A stretch of 64,000 nucleotides of DNA from Kosakonia oryzendophytica (GCF_900094925.1 NZ_FMAY01000011.1:62001-126000), one strand, 5' to 3'; shown: positions 36,684-47,729, numbered from the stretch's first letter. Program-made: numbers and translations. Notes: generated from the sequence alone by a model not told the origin.

Positions 36684-37100
36684 ATGACAACAGTAAAAGC
36701 GCTTGATGTCGTGGCGGCGATCATTGAGCGCGATGGCAAAATCTTGCTTGCACAACGCCCCGCGCATGCGGATCAGGCCGGGTTATGGGAATTTGCCGGT
36801 GGGAAAGTGGAACCCGGCGAAAGCCAGCCGCAGGCGCTTGTGCGCGAACTGCGTGAAGAGCTGGGTATTGAGGCAGAACCGGCGAGCTATGTCGCCAGCC
36901 ACCAGCGGGAAGTCTCCGGGCGCCTTATTACGCTGCACGCCTGGCATGTGGTGACTTTCAGCGGTGAACCTGTGCGGCATTACCACCGTGCGTTGATATG
37001 GTGTACGCCCGCCGAAGCCCTGCAACACGAACTGGCTCCGGCGGACCTCCCTTTACTGGACGCCTTTATGGCTTCACGCGCCGCCAGACCAGCGGATTAG
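36684..37100 (+). CDS. nudG: Nudix pyrimidine (deoxy)nucleotide diphosphatase NudG
   Basis: A 138-residue MutT-like hydrolase that acts on CTP, dCTP and oxidised nucleotides such as 5-hydroxy-CTP. The Nudix box is GGKVEPGESQPQALVRELRE then ELGI (about 40-62). The start at 36684 follows the rhodanese stop by 7 bases. A longer open frame upstream (from 36381) overlaps the rhodanese gene and is rejected. Its end overlaps the convergent ynjH by 35 bases, an unusually long convergent overlap but similar to E. coli. Confidence 0.95.
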   Translation: MTTVKALDVVAAIIERDGKILLAQRPAHADQAGLWEFAGGKVEPGESQPQALVRELREELGIEAEPASYVASHQREVSGRLITLHAWHVVTFSGEPVRHYHRALIWCTPAEALQHELAPADLPLLDAFMASRAARPAD

Positions 37101-37353
37101 TGGAGAGGGCTTTCTCATCACGCTGGCATTGCAGCAGCACGCCTTCCGTCTTGATCACCGCCCCTTCCGTATAGTTTTGATTGCCATACACGCAACACTG
37201 AAGACAAGGCTGCGTTGTTTGCGTCTGCCCGCCGGAACTGAATACTTCCGGGGGGATATTCACTTCAACGCCGGGCGACGGTAAGCGCTCAGCCAGCACA
37301 CTACCGGATGCGGCAACCAGTACCACCGCAGCGATCCACCTGAAACGGGTCAT
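37066..37353 (-). CDS. ynjH: YnjH, DUF1496 exported protein
   Basis: A 95-residue protein with a signal peptide (cut near SVLAE, residue 22) and a cysteine-rich core (QPCLQCCVYGNQNYTEGAVI) plus a fourth cysteine downstream. These could form disulfides in the periplasm. It belongs to DUF1496; function unknown. It is convergent with nudG, as in E. coli. Confidence 0.92.
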   Translation of the reverse strand: MTRFRWIAAVVLVAASGSVLAERLPSPGVEVNIPPEVFSSGGQTQTTQPCLQCCVYGNQNYTEGAVIKTEGVLLQCQRDEKALSTNPLVWRRVKP

Positions 37354-37588
37354 AACCTGTCCTTTCTGATTAACTCCACGTAGTTACTATAACGGATCTA
37401 TTTCGCAGGACTTTAATTTCCTCAGTCATCGCTTTTAGTTATGACATGAAGGCGGTTATTAATTTGCCTGGTGAGCGAATTTTTCCCTTGCGACCCTCCG
37501 CATTGCGGATGTTATAGTCCAAAAGCGCCGCTTTTTTGCGCACAACAACACAAAATCCCCACCTATACGATAAGAGAAATTTATATCT

Positions 37589-38932
37589 ATGGATCAGACC
37601 CACTCTCTTGAATCATTTCTCACTTATGTTCAACAACGCGATCCACACCAGCCCGAGTTCTCCCAGGCCGTTCGTGAAGTTATGACAACCCTCTGGCCCT
37701 TCCTTGACGCAAACCCTCGCTACCGCCAGTTTTCGCTGCTGGAACGGCTGGTGGAGCCGGAGCGAATCATTCAGTTCCGTGTGGCCTGGGTTGATGACCG
37801 CAATCAGGTGCAGGTTAACCGCGCCTGGCGGGTACAGTTCAGCTCCGCTATCGGCCCGTACAAAGGCGGAATGCGTTTTCACCCTTCGGTGAACTTATCC
37901 ATCCTCAAGTTCCTCGGCTTTGAGCAAACGTTCAAAAACGCCCTCACCACCCTGCCGATGGGCGGCGGTAAAGGTGGCAGCGATTTCGATCCTAAAGGCA
38001 AAAGTGAGGGTGAAGTGATGCGTTTCTGCCAGGCGCTGATCAGCGAACTCTATCGCCATCTGGGCGCGGATACCGACGTTCCCGCCGGGGATATCGGCGT
38101 CGGCGCACGTGAAGTCGGCTTTATGGCCGGGATGATGAAAAAACTCGCCAACAATACCGCCTGCGTTTTTACCGGCAAAGGACTCTCGTTTGGCGGTAGC
38201 CTGATCCGTCCGGAAGCCACGGGTTATGGACTGGTGTACTTTACCGAAGCCATGCTCAAGCGCCACGGCCTGGGTTTTGAAGGGCTGCGCGTTGCCGTCT
38301 CCGGTTCCGGTAACGTGGCGCAATACGCCATTGAAAAAGCGATGGCGTTTGGCGCACGGGTGATCACTGCCTCCGACTCTGCGGGTACGGTGGTGGATGA
38401 AGCGGGCTTTACTGCGGAAAAACTGGCACGGCTGTGTGAAATCAAAGCCAGTCGCGATGGACGCATTGCGGATTACGCCCGTGAATTCGGTCTGCCCTAT
38501 CTGGCCGGCCAACAACCCTGGTCCGTGCCGGTGGATATCGCCCTGCCGTGTGCAACGCAAAATGAGTTGGGTACCGATGCCGCGCGCATGCTTATCGCCA
38601 ACGGTGTAAAAGCAGTCGCGGAAGGGGCAAACATGCCAACCACCATCGAAGCCACAGAGCTGTTCCTTGATGCGGGCGTGCTGTTTGCGCCGGGCAAAGC
38701 CGCCAATGCAGGGGGCGTCGCCACTTCAGGTCTCGAAATGGCGCAAAATGCCGCCCGTCAGGGCTGGAAGGCCGAAAAAGTGGATGCCCGCTTGCACCAT
38801 ATCATGCTTGATATTCACCAGGCCTGCGTGGAGTACGGCGGAGAGGGTAAACAGACTCACTATGTGCGCGGCGCCAACATTGCGGGCTTTGTCAAAGTCG
38901 CCGATGCGATGATGGCGCAGGGCGTGATTTAA
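37589..38932 (+). CDS. gdhA: NADP-specific glutamate dehydrogenase
   Basis: A 447-residue hexameric enzyme forming glutamate from 2-oxoglutarate and ammonia with NADPH. The catalytic lysine lies in LPMGGGKGGSDFDPKG (about 126-141) and the dinucleotide fold has VSGSGNVAQYA. Length equals E. coli GdhA. In E. coli it is repressed by Nac in nitrogen limitation. The E. coli neighbour ynjI is absent here; a REP unit and topB follow. Confidence 0.98.
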   Translation: MDQTHSLESFLTYVQQRDPHQPEFSQAVREVMTTLWPFLDANPRYRQFSLLERLVEPERIIQFRVAWVDDRNQVQVNRAWRVQFSSAIGPYKGGMRFHPSVNLSILKFLGFEQTFKNALTTLPMGGGKGGSDFDPKGKSEGEVMRFCQALISELYRHLGADTDVPAGDIGVGAREVGFMAGMMKKLANNTACVFTGKGLSFGGSLIRPEATGYGLVYFTEAMLKRHGLGFEGLRVAVSGSGNVAQYAIEKAMAFGARVITASDSAGTVVDEAGFTAEKLARLCEIKASRDGRIADYAREFGLPYLAGQQPWSVPVDIALPCATQNELGTDAARMLIANGVKAVAEGANMPTTIEATELFLDAGVLFAPGKAANAGGVATSGLEMAQNAARQGWKAEKVDARLHHIMLDIHQACVEYGGEGKQTHYVRGANIAGFVKVADAMMAQGVI

Positions 38933-38943
38933 ACCCGCCACCG

Positions 38944-38980
38944 CAGGCCGGATGGCGGCATCAATGCCTTATCCGGTCTG
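38944..38980. repeat. REP element between gdhA and topB
   Basis: CAGGCCGGAT and ATCCGGTCTG arms enclose GGCGGCATCAATGCCTT. This is the standard REP/BIME palindrome found at 3' ends of enterobacterial genes, here between the convergent gdhA and topB stops. Confidence 0.85.
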
Positions 38981-38985
38981 TGGTG

Positions 38986-40926
38986 TTATGACACCGCCGC
39001 GTCTGCCGGAGGCAGCTGTTTCTTCCCCCGGGTTTTAGCAAAGGTTTTCTTTTTCTTCTCTGCACCTGGCGCTACCAGCCCACGAAACTGACGCACTGGC
39101 GTGTTGCGCGCCTGGTGAATCAACTCATGTAATGTGCCGACCAGTGGTTGCATAAAGTCCTGATAGCGGCACTCTTTTTCACTGATTTGCGTCAGCACCG
39201 ACTCCCAGTGTGCGGTCATGTCCGGACGCGCCGCCATTTCCGGCAAGGAGTGTATCAGCGCCCGACCGGGATCGGTCGAATGAATATAGCGCCCCTTCTT
39301 CACCAGAAACCCGCGTTTAAACAACAGCTCAATGATCCCGGCGCGGGTCGCTTCCGTACCCAAACCATCGGTAGCACGCAGGATCTTTTTCAGGTCCTTA
39401 TCCTGCACAAAACGCGCGATACCGGTCATCGCGGAAAGCAGCGTGGCATCGGTAAAATGGCGCGGCGGCTGAGTCTGGCGCTCCACCACTTCGCCCTTTT
39501 CACACAGCAGCTCATCGCCTTTTGCGACCACCGGCAGCGGTGTGCCGTCGTTCTCTTCATCACGCTCTTTTGCGCCTAACAACGTGCGCCAGCCCGCTTC
39601 CGCGAGGAACCGCGCTTTGGCGATAAACTTACCGTTGGCGATATCGAGATCGATCTGGCATTTGCGGAATACCGCATCCGGGCAGAATTGCATCAGATAC
39701 TGGCGGGCCACCAAATTGTAGATATTGGCTTCGTTGTCGGTGAGATTCACCTTTGAGGCGCGCGCGGTAGGAATAATGGCATGGTGCGCATCGACTTTTT
39801 TATCGTCCCAGCAGCGGTTGCGGGTATCCGGGTTCACCACCGGTTGCGGCAGTAGATCCGGCGCGTGCGCGCCAATGGCGTTCATCACCGCATGCCGCCC
39901 GGCATAGTGCTCTTCCGGCAGATAACGGCAGTCCGAACGCGGATAGGTAATAAGCTTATGGGTTTCGTACAACTTCTGGCAGATATCCAGCACGGTCTGC
40001 GCACTGAGCCCGTAACGCTTTGCGGCTTCAATTTGCAGTGCCGAAAGGGAGAACGGCAACGGTGCCAGTTCTGATTCCCGTTTATCGTTATAAGCTGTAA
40101 CAAAGGCGGGCTGACCGTTGATGCGGTTGACCACATGCTCCGCCAGCGGGCGATGCAACAAGCGCCCCTCTTCATCCTGGTAAGGTTCGCAGGCCTCACT
40201 CGGCTGCCAGAGCGCGGTAAAACGCTCTCCGGCGGGCGTAACGATATGCGCTTTGACTTCGAAGAAATCTTTCGCCACGAAGTTTTCAATCTCTTCGTCG
40301 CGACGCACCACCAGCCCCAGCACTGGCGTCTGCACGCGCCCCACCGACAGCACGCCCTGATACCCCGCATTACGGCCGAGCAAGGTATAAGCGCGGGTCA
40401 TATTAATGCCGTACAGCCAGTCCGCACGCGCACGCGCAAGCGCCGAGACGCACAGCGGAATAAATTCGCTGTTCGCCCGCAAACGCTCGATCGCACGTTC
40501 CACCGCCTGTGGGTTCAGATCGTTAATCAGGCAACGCTGCACCTGCTGGCGTTTTTCCGGGGCCAGTTGCAGATAATCAATCACTTCATCAACCAGCAAT
40601 TGCCCTTCACGATCCGGGTCACCTGCGTGCACCACCTGCTCCGCGTCGGCCAGCAGCCGTTTGATAACGTTGATTTGTTTCAACACTGACGGGCGTGGCT
40701 GCAACTGCCACTTTTCCGGCACGATCGGTAAATCCGCCAGATTCCAGCGCGCATAGCGACTGTCGTAGGCATCGGGCTGCGCCTGTTCCAGCAGATGACC
40801 AATACACCAGGTCACTACCTGTCCATTACCGCACTCAATATAGCCGTCACCTTTGCGATGCGGCTTTGGCAGCACATCAGCGATGGCGCGGGCCAGACTG
40901 GGCTTTTCGGCAATAAATAACCGCAT
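38986..40926 (-). CDS. topB: DNA topoisomerase III
   Basis: A 646-residue type IA topoisomerase that decatenates and resolves single-strand crossings, working with RecQ. Toprim acidic residues are at the N-terminus ([11 protein letters not shown] and [12 protein letters not shown]). The active-site tyrosine is in [13 protein letters not shown] (about 328). The basic C-terminal tail ([13 protein letters not shown]) binds DNA and is shorter than that of E. coli (653). The start at 40926 is chosen to match MRLFIAEKP. It lies 4 bases after selD. Confidence 0.97.
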   Translation of the reverse strand: MRLFIAEKPSLARAIADVLPKPHRKGDGYIECGNGQVVTWCIGHLLEQAQPDAYDSRYARWNLADLPIVPEKWQLQPRPSVLKQINVIKRLLADAEQVVHAGDPDREGQLLVDEVIDYLQLAPEKRQQVQRCLINDLNPQAVERAIERLRANSEFIPLCVSALARARADWLYGINMTRAYTLLGRNAGYQGVLSVGRVQTPVLGLVVRRDEEIENFVAKDFFEVKAHIVTPAGERFTALWQPSEACEPYQDEEGRLLHRPLAEHVVNRINGQPAFVTAYNDKRESELAPLPFSLSALQIEAAKRYGLSAQTVLDICQKLYETHKLITYPRSDCRYLPEEHYAGRHAVMNAIGAHAPDLLPQPVVNPDTRNRCWDDKKVDAHHAIIPTARASKVNLTDNEANIYNLVARQYLMQFCPDAVFRKCQIDLDIANGKFIAKARFLAEAGWRTLLGAKERDEENDGTPLPVVAKGDELLCEKGEVVERQTQPPRHFTDATLLSAMTGIARFVQDKDLKKILRATDGLGTEATRAGIIELLFKRGFLVKKGRYIHSTDPGRALIHSLPEMAARPDMTAHWESVLTQISEKECRYQDFMQPLVGTLHELIHQARNTPVRQFRGLVAPGAEKKKKTFAKTRGKKQLPPADAAVS

Positions 40927-40930
40927 CGAA

Positions 40931-41974
40931 TTAACGGATCTCAATCATCGGACGACCACCGCGCGCGCCGACAAGCTCACCAATGGCGCTCAGCTCAATA
41001 CCATATTCTGCCGCCGTCGCTTTGACCTCGGCTTCGGCATCCGGCAACACGGCGAGCAGCAAACCGCCGGAGGTTTGCGGATCGCACAGCAAATCACGCA
41101 CATCCGCAGACATCTCCCCCATCAGGTGCCCGTAACTGGCAAAGTTACGCTGGGTGCCGCCTGGCACCGCACCTTGTGCGATATACGCTTCCACGCCCGG
41201 CAATTTCGGTACGTCCTGATACCAGACCTGCGCCTGTACGCCCGCGCCCTGGCACATTTCGCTCAGGTGACCCAGCAGGCCAAAACCGGTGACATCAGTC
41301 ATCGCTTTCACCCCATCAATACCGGCAAAGGCCGCCCCGGCGACGTTCATCCGGCACATTACTTCTGTCGCCAGTCCTTTATGTTCCTCTTTCAGCAGGG
41401 ATTTTTTCTCGGCGGTGGTCAACACGCCAATACCCAGCGGTTTGGTGAGGAAAAGTTTGCAGCCTGCCTGCGCGGTGCTGTTTTTCTTCACCCGCTCCGT
41501 CGGCACCACGCCGGTCACCGCGAGGCCAAAAATCGGTTCCGGTGCATCAATGGAGTGACCGCCCGCCAGCGCAATCCCCGCCTGCTGGCAGGCAAAACGC
41601 CCACCGTCGATCACTTCACGGGCGATCTCCGGTGCCAGTTTACTGATTGGCCAGCCAAGAATCGCAATCGCCATGATCGGTTTACCGCCCATGGCAAAGA
41701 TATCGCTGATGGCGTTCGTCGCTGCAATGCGACCGAAATCGAAGGGGTTATCGACAATAGGCATGAAAAAATCGGTGGTGCTGATAATGCAGGTGCCGTT
41801 ACCCAGATCGTACACCGCCGCATCATCGCGTGTTTCGTTGCCGACAAGCAGGTTCGGGTCGAGAAACTTCGCCTGTTCGCTGTGCAGAATGGTATCCAGC
41901 ACTTTGGGGGAAATTTTACAACCGCAACCGGCTCCGTGGCTGTATTGCGTTAAACGAATTGCTTGCTCGCTCAT
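40931..41974 (-). CDS. selD: Selenophosphate synthetase
   Basis: A 347-residue enzyme that makes selenophosphate from selenide and ATP for selenocysteine and selenouridine. The catalytic Cys17 and Lys20 lie in [10 protein letters not shown], and the ATP site in [10 protein letters not shown]. The residue is Cys rather than selenocysteine. The ATG at 41974 is preferred over 41980 because the AGGAG site is 7 bases away instead of one. It is cotranscribed with topB; ydjA is not next to it, because a phosphatase gene is inserted. Confidence 0.97.
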   Translation of the reverse strand: MSEQAIRLTQYSHGAGCGCKISPKVLDTILHSEQAKFLDPNLLVGNETRDDAAVYDLGNGTCIISTTDFFMPIVDNPFDFGRIAATNAISDIFAMGGKPIMAIAILGWPISKLAPEIAREVIDGGRFACQQAGIALAGGHSIDAPEPIFGLAVTGVVPTERVKKNSTAQAGCKLFLTKPLGIGVLTTAEKKSLLKEEHKGLATEVMCRMNVAGAAFAGIDGVKAMTDVTGFGLLGHLSEMCQGAGVQAQVWYQDVPKLPGVEAYIAQGAVPGGTQRNFASYGHLMGEMSADVRDLLCDPQTSGGLLLAVLPDAEAEVKATAAEYGIELSAIGELVGARGGRPMIEIR

Positions 41975-42240
41975 GGACATCTCCTGTCATTGCAATCCCG
42001 CTATGGTAGCGCCCAAACGGTAAGCTGATAAGTCTGGCAATCTGAATTCGCGCGCTATTGCTCATTAAGCGAACGAAAGCCACCCTTGTCACATCTGTTT
42101 TTCCGTCGCGTCTGCCGCCAGCGTGAATTCATCGGCCATTTTGCGAGCGACGCCAAGTTTATTTTTTACGAATTGTGACAGAAAGATGACAGAGCCTGAA
42201 AGGGCGACGGACATTATCCAACACCAAGGAACCATGGCGA

Positions 42241-42987
42241 ATGAAAAAAAATATTCTCGCATTTTGTCTTGCCAGCCTGCTTTCTACCAGCGCACTGGCG
42301 CTGGTGCCTGCGGGCAACGACGCCACCACCAAACCCGATCTTTACTACCTGAAAAACGCCCAGGCTATCGACAGCCTTGCCCTGCTGCCACCGCCGCCGG
42401 AAGTGGGCAGCATTGCTTTCCTGAACGATCAGGCCATGTATGAACAGGGCCGTTTGATACGTAACACCGAACGAGGTAAACAGGCTGCCGAAGACGCCAA
42501 CCTGAGCGCAGGCGGCGTGGCGAACGCCTTCTCTGCCGCGTTTGGCTCGCCAATTACCGAAAAAGAAGCACCGCAGTTGCATAAGCTGCTGACCAACATG
42601 ATTGAAGATGCTGGCGATCTGGCCACCCGCGGCGCCAAACAGAAGTACATGCGCATTCGCCCGTTTGCCTTCTACGGTGTACCGACCTGCAACACCAAAG
42701 AGCAGGATACGCTGGCGAAAAACGGTTCCTATCCTTCCGGTCACACGTCGATCGGCTGGGCAACCGCGCTGGTGCTCGCCGAGATCAATCCGCAAAGGCA
42801 GGATCAAATCCTGAAACGTGGTTACGATCTCGGGCAAAGTCGGGTGATTTGTGGCTACCACTGGCAGAGTGATGTGGATGCTGCGCGTATCGTTGGCTCA
42901 GCGGTCGTGGCGACGCTGCACACCAACCCGGCCTTCCAGCAGCAGTTGCAGAAAGCGAAAGACGAATTTGCCGCTCAACGCAAATAA
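42241..42987 (+). CDS. phoC: Class A non-specific acid phosphatase (PhoC/PhoN type)
   Basis: A 248-residue secreted enzyme of the PAP2/class A acid phosphatase family that releases phosphate from many organic esters in the periplasm at low pH. The signal peptide is cut after ALA (about residue 20). The vanadate-type active site is complete: K-x6-RP in [17 protein letters not shown], and [14 protein letters not shown]. The closest described types are PhoC of Klebsiella/Enterobacter and PhoN of Salmonella/Morganella. It is inserted between selD and ydjA, which are neighbours in E. coli. An AAGGAACC ribosome site precedes the ATG. Confidence 0.92.
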   Translation: MKKNILAFCLASLLSTSALALVPAGNDATTKPDLYYLKNAQAIDSLALLPPPPEVGSIAFLNDQAMYEQGRLIRNTERGKQAAEDANLSAGGVANAFSAAFGSPITEKEAPQLHKLLTNMIEDAGDLATRGAKQKYMRIRPFAFYGVPTCNTKEQDTLAKNGSYPSGHTSIGWATALVLAEINPQRQDQILKRGYDLGQSRVICGYHWQSDVDAARIVGSAVVATLHTNPAFQQQLQKAKDEFAAQRK

Positions 42988-42998
42988 GCCTTCAGAAT

Positions 42999-43026
42999 GG
43001 CCCGGCGGCGTAACGCTGACCGGGCC
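42999..43026. repeat. Inverted repeat between phoC and ydjA
   Basis: GGCCCGG and CCGGGCC surround GCGGCGTAACGCTGA at the convergent ends of the two genes. It resembles a REP-type unit rather than a terminator, since no T run follows. Confidence 0.55.
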
Positions 43027-43045
43027 AGCAAACGCTGTTTTTGGT

Positions 43046-43597
43046 TCAGAAATGCGTCACAAATGGCGCGGTATCCGGCACGCTGACCGTGGTTGAGGCT
43101 TTTAACTGCGGAGTGCCAAGATAAAGGAAACCAACAATTTTATCCTGTTCGCCACAGTCGAACGCTTCGCGCACCACCGGGCTGTCGGTCAACGGGCCGG
43201 TACGCCAGATCCCATTAAATCCCTGCGCCAGCGCAGCCATTTGCATCGCCATCACAGCGCAACCCGCCGAGAGCAGTTGCTCCCACTGCGGGACTTTGTG
43301 ATGTTCCTGGCATTTTGCCACCACGGCAATAATCAGCGGCGCGCGAAACGGTGAGGTGCGCGCTTTTTCAATGCCCTTCTCATCCTGACCGGCTGCAATC
43401 GCCCCTTTCTCCAGCGTCTGGCTGAAGCGCTCGCGTCCTTCGCCCTCAATGACAAAGAAATGCCACGGTTGCAACGTGCCGTGATCCGGCGCACGCATAC
43501 CTGCGCGCAAAATGTTATCCAGTTGTTCACCCACCGGGGCCGGTTCCGCCAGCCGGGAAGCACTGCGACGGTTGACGAGAAGTTCTAGTGCATCCAT
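43046..43597 (-). CDS. ydjA: YdjA nitroreductase-family flavoprotein
   Basis: A 183-residue FMN-dependent nitroreductase-like dimer. The FMN-binding [12 protein letters not shown] segment lies at 12-23 and the family pattern [14 protein letters not shown] follows. It has the compact form seen in E. coli YdjA, which lacks the usual helical insert. The substrate is unknown. It is divergent from sppA. Confidence 0.94.
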   Translation of the reverse strand: MDALELLVNRRSASRLAEPAPVGEQLDNILRAGMRAPDHGTLQPWHFFVIEGEGRERFSQTLEKGAIAAGQDEKGIEKARTSPFRAPLIIAVVAKCQEHHKVPQWEQLLSAGCAVMAMQMAALAQGFNGIWRTGPLTDSPVVREAFDCGEQDKIVGFLYLGTPQLKASTTVSVPDTAPFVTHF

Positions 43598-43760
43598 TAG
43601 TTAAACTCCTGTATTGAAATTTGTTCATAAAATTAACACGCGCGTAGAATTTGTTACAGCGCCGGAGGCGATTCCTGCTGACAAGTTGCAGCAGGGTAAT
43701 TAGGATAACCACACTTTGCCGCTCAGGGCAGCGGTGGGCGTTAACTACCAGGGAGAATAC

Positions 43761-45614
43761 ATGCGAACCCTTTGGCGTTTTATTGCCGGTTTTTTTAAAT
43801 GGGCCTGGCGATTGCTGAGTTTTATCCGCAATCTGGTGCTGAACCTGTTCTTTATCCTGTTGGTGCTGGTCGGTGTGGGCATCTGGATGCAACTCAGCGC
43901 CGGCAAAGCCGAGCACAGCAGCCGTGGGGCCTTGCTGCTGGACATTTCCGGCGTGGTCGTCGATAAACCCAGCACCAGCAGCCGGTTGGGTGCGCTTGGT
44001 CGTCAGTTCTTTGGCGCCAGCTCCGATCGCCTGCAAGAGAACTCCTTGTTCGATATCGTCGAAACCATTCGCCAGGCTCAGGCCGATCGCAATATCACCG
44101 GTATTGTAATGGACCTGAAGAACTTTGCCGGGGCCGACCAGCCATCCATGCAATATATCGGCAAAGCGCTGCGTGCATTCCGCGACAGCGGTAAACCGGT
44201 CTATGCCGTGGCGGATAACTACAGCCAGGGTCAGTATTACCTTGCCAGTTTTGCCAATAAAATCTGGCTCTCACCGCAGGGCGTGGTCGATTTGCACGGT
44301 TTCGCCACGAACGGCCTGTATTACAAGTCACTGCTGGATAAGCTCAAAGTCACCACCCATGTGTTCCGCGTCGGCACGTATAAATCCGCCGTTGAACCGT
44401 TTATTCGTGACGATATGTCGCCAGCTGCGCGTGACGCAGATAGCCGCTGGATTAACGAGCTGTGGCAAAACTATCTCAATACCGTAGCCGCTAACCGTCA
44501 GATCACTGCACAGCAGGTGTTCCCGGGTGCGCAAGCGATGCTGGATGGTCTGCGTAAAGTCGATGGCGACACCGCAAAATATGCGCTGGATAATAAGCTG
44601 GTGGACGAGTTGGGTTCCGCCGCCGAGGCGGAAAAAGCGCTGGTGAAACAGTTTGGCTGGAGCAGTGAAGATAAGAACTTCCGTGCCGTCAGCTTCTATG
44701 ATTACCCGCTGAAGACCCCAAGCGATGTGGGCGATACCGTGGCGGTGATTTTTGCCAATGGTGCCATCATGGATGGCGAAGAAACACCAGGGAACGTGGG
44801 CGGTGATACTACCGCTTCGCAAATCCGCGATGCGCGTCTGGATCCGAAGGTGAAAGCTATCGTGCTGCGCGTTAACAGTCCGGGCGGCAGCGTCAGCGCC
44901 TCTGAAGTTATCCGTTCAGAACTGGCGGCAGCAAAAGCCTCCGGCAAACCGGTGGTGGTGTCGATGGGCGGGATGGCGGCCTCCGGTGGCTACTGGATTT
45001 CGACGCCGGCGAGCTACATTCTGGCAAACCCGAGTACATTGACCGGCTCAATTGGTATCTTCGGCGTGATCAATACGCTGGAAAACAGCCTCGACAGCAT
45101 TGGCGTGCATACCGATGGCGTGGCGACATCGCCGCTGGCAGATATCAGCATGACCAAAGCGTTGCCGACGGAAGTGCAACAGATGATGCAGATCAGCATC
45201 GAAAACGGCTACAAACGCTTTATCACGCTGGTCGCCCAGTCACGTAACAGCACGCCGGAACAGATCGATAAGATTGCTCAGGGTCACGTCTGGACCGGCC
45301 AGGACGCCAAAGCCAACGGTCTGGTTGACGGGCTGGGTGATTTCGATGACGCGCTGGCAAAAGCCGCTGAACTGGCAAAACTCAAACAGTGGCATGTGGA
45401 CTATTACGAAGAAGAGCCGAGCTTCTTTGACCGGGTGATGGACAGCATGTCCGGTTCCGTTCGCGCCATGCTACCGCAGGCATTACAGGCTTATCTGCCT
45501 GCGCCGCTGGCCAGCGCCGCGCTGGAAGTAAAAAATGAAACCGATAAGCTGGCGGTGTTCAACGATCCGCAAAATCGTTATGCGCTCTGTCTGAACTGCG
45601 CCAATATCCGTTAA
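43761..45614 (+). CDS. sppA: Signal peptide peptidase A (protease IV)
   Basis: A 617-residue membrane-anchored serine protease that degrades cleaved signal peptides on the periplasmic side. A membrane helix is at about 25-45 ([18 protein letters not shown]). The Ser/Lys dyad is split between two tandem S49 domains: Lys in [10 protein letters not shown] (about 209) and Ser in [10 protein letters not shown] (about 409). The start at 43761 (MRTLWRF) gives the E. coli length within one residue; upstream in-frame ATG at 43716 lacks a ribosome site. Confidence 0.97.
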   Translation: MRTLWRFIAGFFKWAWRLLSFIRNLVLNLFFILLVLVGVGIWMQLSAGKAEHSSRGALLLDISGVVVDKPSTSSRLGALGRQFFGASSDRLQENSLFDIVETIRQAQADRNITGIVMDLKNFAGADQPSMQYIGKALRAFRDSGKPVYAVADNYSQGQYYLASFANKIWLSPQGVVDLHGFATNGLYYKSLLDKLKVTTHVFRVGTYKSAVEPFIRDDMSPAARDADSRWINELWQNYLNTVAANRQITAQQVFPGAQAMLDGLRKVDGDTAKYALDNKLVDELGSAAEAEKALVKQFGWSSEDKNFRAVSFYDYPLKTPSDVGDTVAVIFANGAIMDGEETPGNVGGDTTASQIRDARLDPKVKAIVLRVNSPGGSVSASEVIRSELAAAKASGKPVVVSMGGMAASGGYWISTPASYILANPSTLTGSIGIFGVINTLENSLDSIGVHTDGVATSPLADISMTKALPTEVQQMMQISIENGYKRFITLVAQSRNSTPEQIDKIAQGHVWTGQDAKANGLVDGLGDFDDALAKAAELAKLKQWHVDYYEEEPSFFDRVMDSMSGSVRAMLPQALQAYLPAPLASAALEVKNETDKLAVFNDPQNRYALCLNCANIR

Positions 45615-45677
45615 CATATCCCTACGCGTCCCCTCCCTATGGAGGGGATTTTTTTGATGCCGCAAGAACCGATAATT

Positions 45678-46694
45678 ATGCCAAAAAAATCCATTTACGT
45701 TGCTTACACTGGCGGGACCATTGGTATGCAACGCTCCGAACACGGCTATGTGCCGGTATCTGGCCACCTGCAACGCCAGCTGGCGCTGATGCCTGAATTC
45801 CACCGTCCGGAAATGCCCGACTTTACCATTCACGAATATGATCCGCTGATGGACTCCTCCGATATGACGCCGGAAGACTGGCAACATATCGCTGACGATA
45901 TCAAAGCGCATTACGACGAGTACGATGGTTTTGTCATTCTGCACGGCACTGACACTATGGCCTACACCGCGTCAGCACTGTCGTTTATGTTGGAAAATCT
46001 CGGCAAACCGGTAATTGTGACAGGGTCACAAATACCGCTGGCAGAGCTACGCTCAGACGGTCAAATCAATCTGCTCAACGCGCTGTACGTGGCAGCAAAT
46101 TTTCCGATCAACGAAGTCTCACTGTTCTTCAATAATCGTCTGTTCCGGGGTAACCGCACTACCAAAGCCCATGCCGACGGTTTTGATGCTTTTGCTTCGC
46201 CGAACCTCGCTCCGTTGCTTGAAGCCGGTATCCATATTCGCCGTCTCGGTACGCCACCCGCCCCGCACACCTCTGGTGAACTGGTGGTGCATCCCATTAC
46301 GCCGCAGCCGATTGGCGTGGTGACCATCTACCCGGGGATTTCCGCCGATGTGGTGCGCAACTTCCTGCGCCAGCCAGTTAAAGCACTAATCCTCCGCTCT
46401 TATGGCGTGGGTAACGCGCCACAAAATGGCGAATTTCTCCGCGAACTGCAAGAAGCAAGCGAACGCGGCATCGTGGTGGTGAACCTCACGCAGTGTATGT
46501 CCGGCAAGGTGAATATGGGCGGTTACGCCACCGGCAACGCCCTCGCCCATGCGGGCGTGATTGGCGGTGCGGATATGACGGTGGAAGCCACGCTGACTAA
46601 ACTTCACTATCTGTTAAGCCAGGATTTGGACGCCGACGCGATCCGTACCGCGATGACGCAAAACCTGCGTGGTGAACTGACACCGGACGAGTGA
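45678..46694 (+). CDS. ansA: Cytoplasmic L-asparaginase I
   Basis: A 338-residue tetrameric enzyme hydrolysing asparagine to aspartate. Catalytic threonines are in YTGGTIGM (about 14) and HGTDTMAYTA (about 91). It has no signal peptide, consistent with the cytoplasmic type I. The start at 45678 (MPKKSIYV) matches E. coli length; ATGs at 45657 and 45639 are also in frame. The pncA start is 10 bases after its stop, so they are cotranscribed. Confidence 0.96.
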   Translation: MPKKSIYVAYTGGTIGMQRSEHGYVPVSGHLQRQLALMPEFHRPEMPDFTIHEYDPLMDSSDMTPEDWQHIADDIKAHYDEYDGFVILHGTDTMAYTASALSFMLENLGKPVIVTGSQIPLAELRSDGQINLLNALYVAANFPINEVSLFFNNRLFRGNRTTKAHADGFDAFASPNLAPLLEAGIHIRRLGTPPAPHTSGELVVHPITPQPIGVVTIYPGISADVVRNFLRQPVKALILRSYGVGNAPQNGEFLRELQEASERGIVVVNLTQCMSGKVNMGGYATGNALAHAGVIGGADMTVEATLTKLHYLLSQDLDADAIRTAMTQNLRGELTPDE

Positions 46695-46704
46695 GGAGAG
46701 AGCG

Positions 46705-47346
46705 ATGACGCAACGCGCACTGCTGTTGGTGGATATTCAGAATGATTTCTGCGCGGGCGGCGCACTGGCTGTTGCTGAAGGCGACAGCACCGTGGATGTC
46801 GCCAACGCCATGATGGCGTGGTGTGGCGCGCGTGGAGACGCCGTGGTCGCCAGCCTCGACTGGCACCCGGCAGATCATGGCAGCTTCGCCAGTCAGCATA
46901 GCGTTCCGCCCTTTAGCCAGGGCAAGCTGGATGGGTTAGAGCAAACCTTCTGGCCGGATCACTGCGTGCAGAACAGCGCTGGCGCGGAACTGCATCCGTT
47001 GCTCAGGCAACAGGCTATCGATGCAGTGTTTCATAAAGGTGAAAATCCGCTGATTGACAGTTACAGCGCGTTTTTCGATAACGGTCACCGGCAGAAAACC
47101 GCGCTGGACGGCTGGTTGCGTCAGCATGGCATCACCGAGCTGATAGTGCTGGGATTAGCTACCGATTACTGCGTCAAATTCACCGTACTCGATGCCCTGC
47201 AACTGGGTTACCAGGTCAATGTGATCACGGATGGCTGCCGTGGCGTGAATCTGGATCCGCAGGATAGTCCGCAGGCATTTATGGCAATGGCTGCGGCAGG
47301 CGCCACACTTTATACGCTGGCGGACTGGCAGGAAACGCAGCGCTGA
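46705..47346 (+). CDS. pncA: Nicotinamidase
   Basis: A 213-residue isochorismatase-fold enzyme that deamidates nicotinamide to nicotinate for NAD recycling; it also activates pyrazinamide. Catalytic residues: Asp in LVDIQNDFC (about 10), Lys in HKGENP, Cys in LATDYCVKFT (about 156). Length equals E. coli PncA. GAGGAGAG is the ribosome site. Confidence 0.96.
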   Translation: MTQRALLLVDIQNDFCAGGALAVAEGDSTVDVANAMMAWCGARGDAVVASLDWHPADHGSFASQHSVPPFSQGKLDGLEQTFWPDHCVQNSAGAELHPLLRQQAIDAVFHKGENPLIDSYSAFFDNGHRQKTALDGWLRQHGITELIVLGLATDYCVKFTVLDALQLGYQVNVITDGCRGVNLDPQDSPQAFMAMAAAGATLYTLADWQETQR

Positions 47347-47362
47347 TTGTGCCAGAACACGC

Positions 47363-47390
47363 GTCAGGCGGAAGTGCGCTTCTGCCTGAC
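47363..47390 (+). terminator. Terminator after pncA
   Basis: GTCAGGCGGAAG pairs with CTTCTGCCTGAC (one G-T pair) around TGCG, followed by TTTT. It lies 16 bases after the pncA stop; yeaC converges on it. Confidence 0.75.
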
Positions 47391-47414
47391 TTTTCCTGGC
47401 GGGGCACCGTGCGA

Positions 47415-47690
47415 TTATGACTTGAACGTCGCTATCGGTTTTACCGCAATGCCAAAATCTTCTTTCAGTTGCTGCTTGCTCTTCATCACCATCTGCCCGT
47501 TGGTATCGATAGTCATGTGTTGCGCATCGGTGTTATTTCGCGCCTGCCACAACATCACCAGTTGCAAGCTGTTCTCTTTTTGCTCCGGCGTCAGCGCGAC
47601 GCCATCCGGCCATTTGCCTAACTCTACGGCGGTCACCAGACGCTGGTAGATCTCCGGCGTCATACTGTTAACGATTTGATCAACACTCAT
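47415..47690 (-). CDS. yeaC: YeaC, DUF1315 family protein
   Basis: A 91-residue small cytoplasmic protein. Its C-terminal half (QLVMLWQARNNTDAQHMT, MKSKQQLKEDFGI) is highly conserved with E. coli YeaC. Function unknown. The start at 47690 (MSVDQIVNSM) gives family length; an ATG five codons upstream is possible. It is downstream of msrB with a 39-base gap. Confidence 0.92.
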   Translation of the reverse strand: MSVDQIVNSMTPEIYQRLVTAVELGKWPDGVALTPEQKENSLQLVMLWQARNNTDAQHMTIDTNGQMVMKSKQQLKEDFGIAVKPIATFKS

Positions 47691-47729
47691 CCTGTTTAAC
47701 TCCAATGGAATAATCGCTGAATCGATTTT

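Noticed and set aside
40853-41953. 366-codon plus-strand frame across the topB-selD junction
   Set aside because: It is antisense to selD and part of topB, both of which are clear full-length enzymes.
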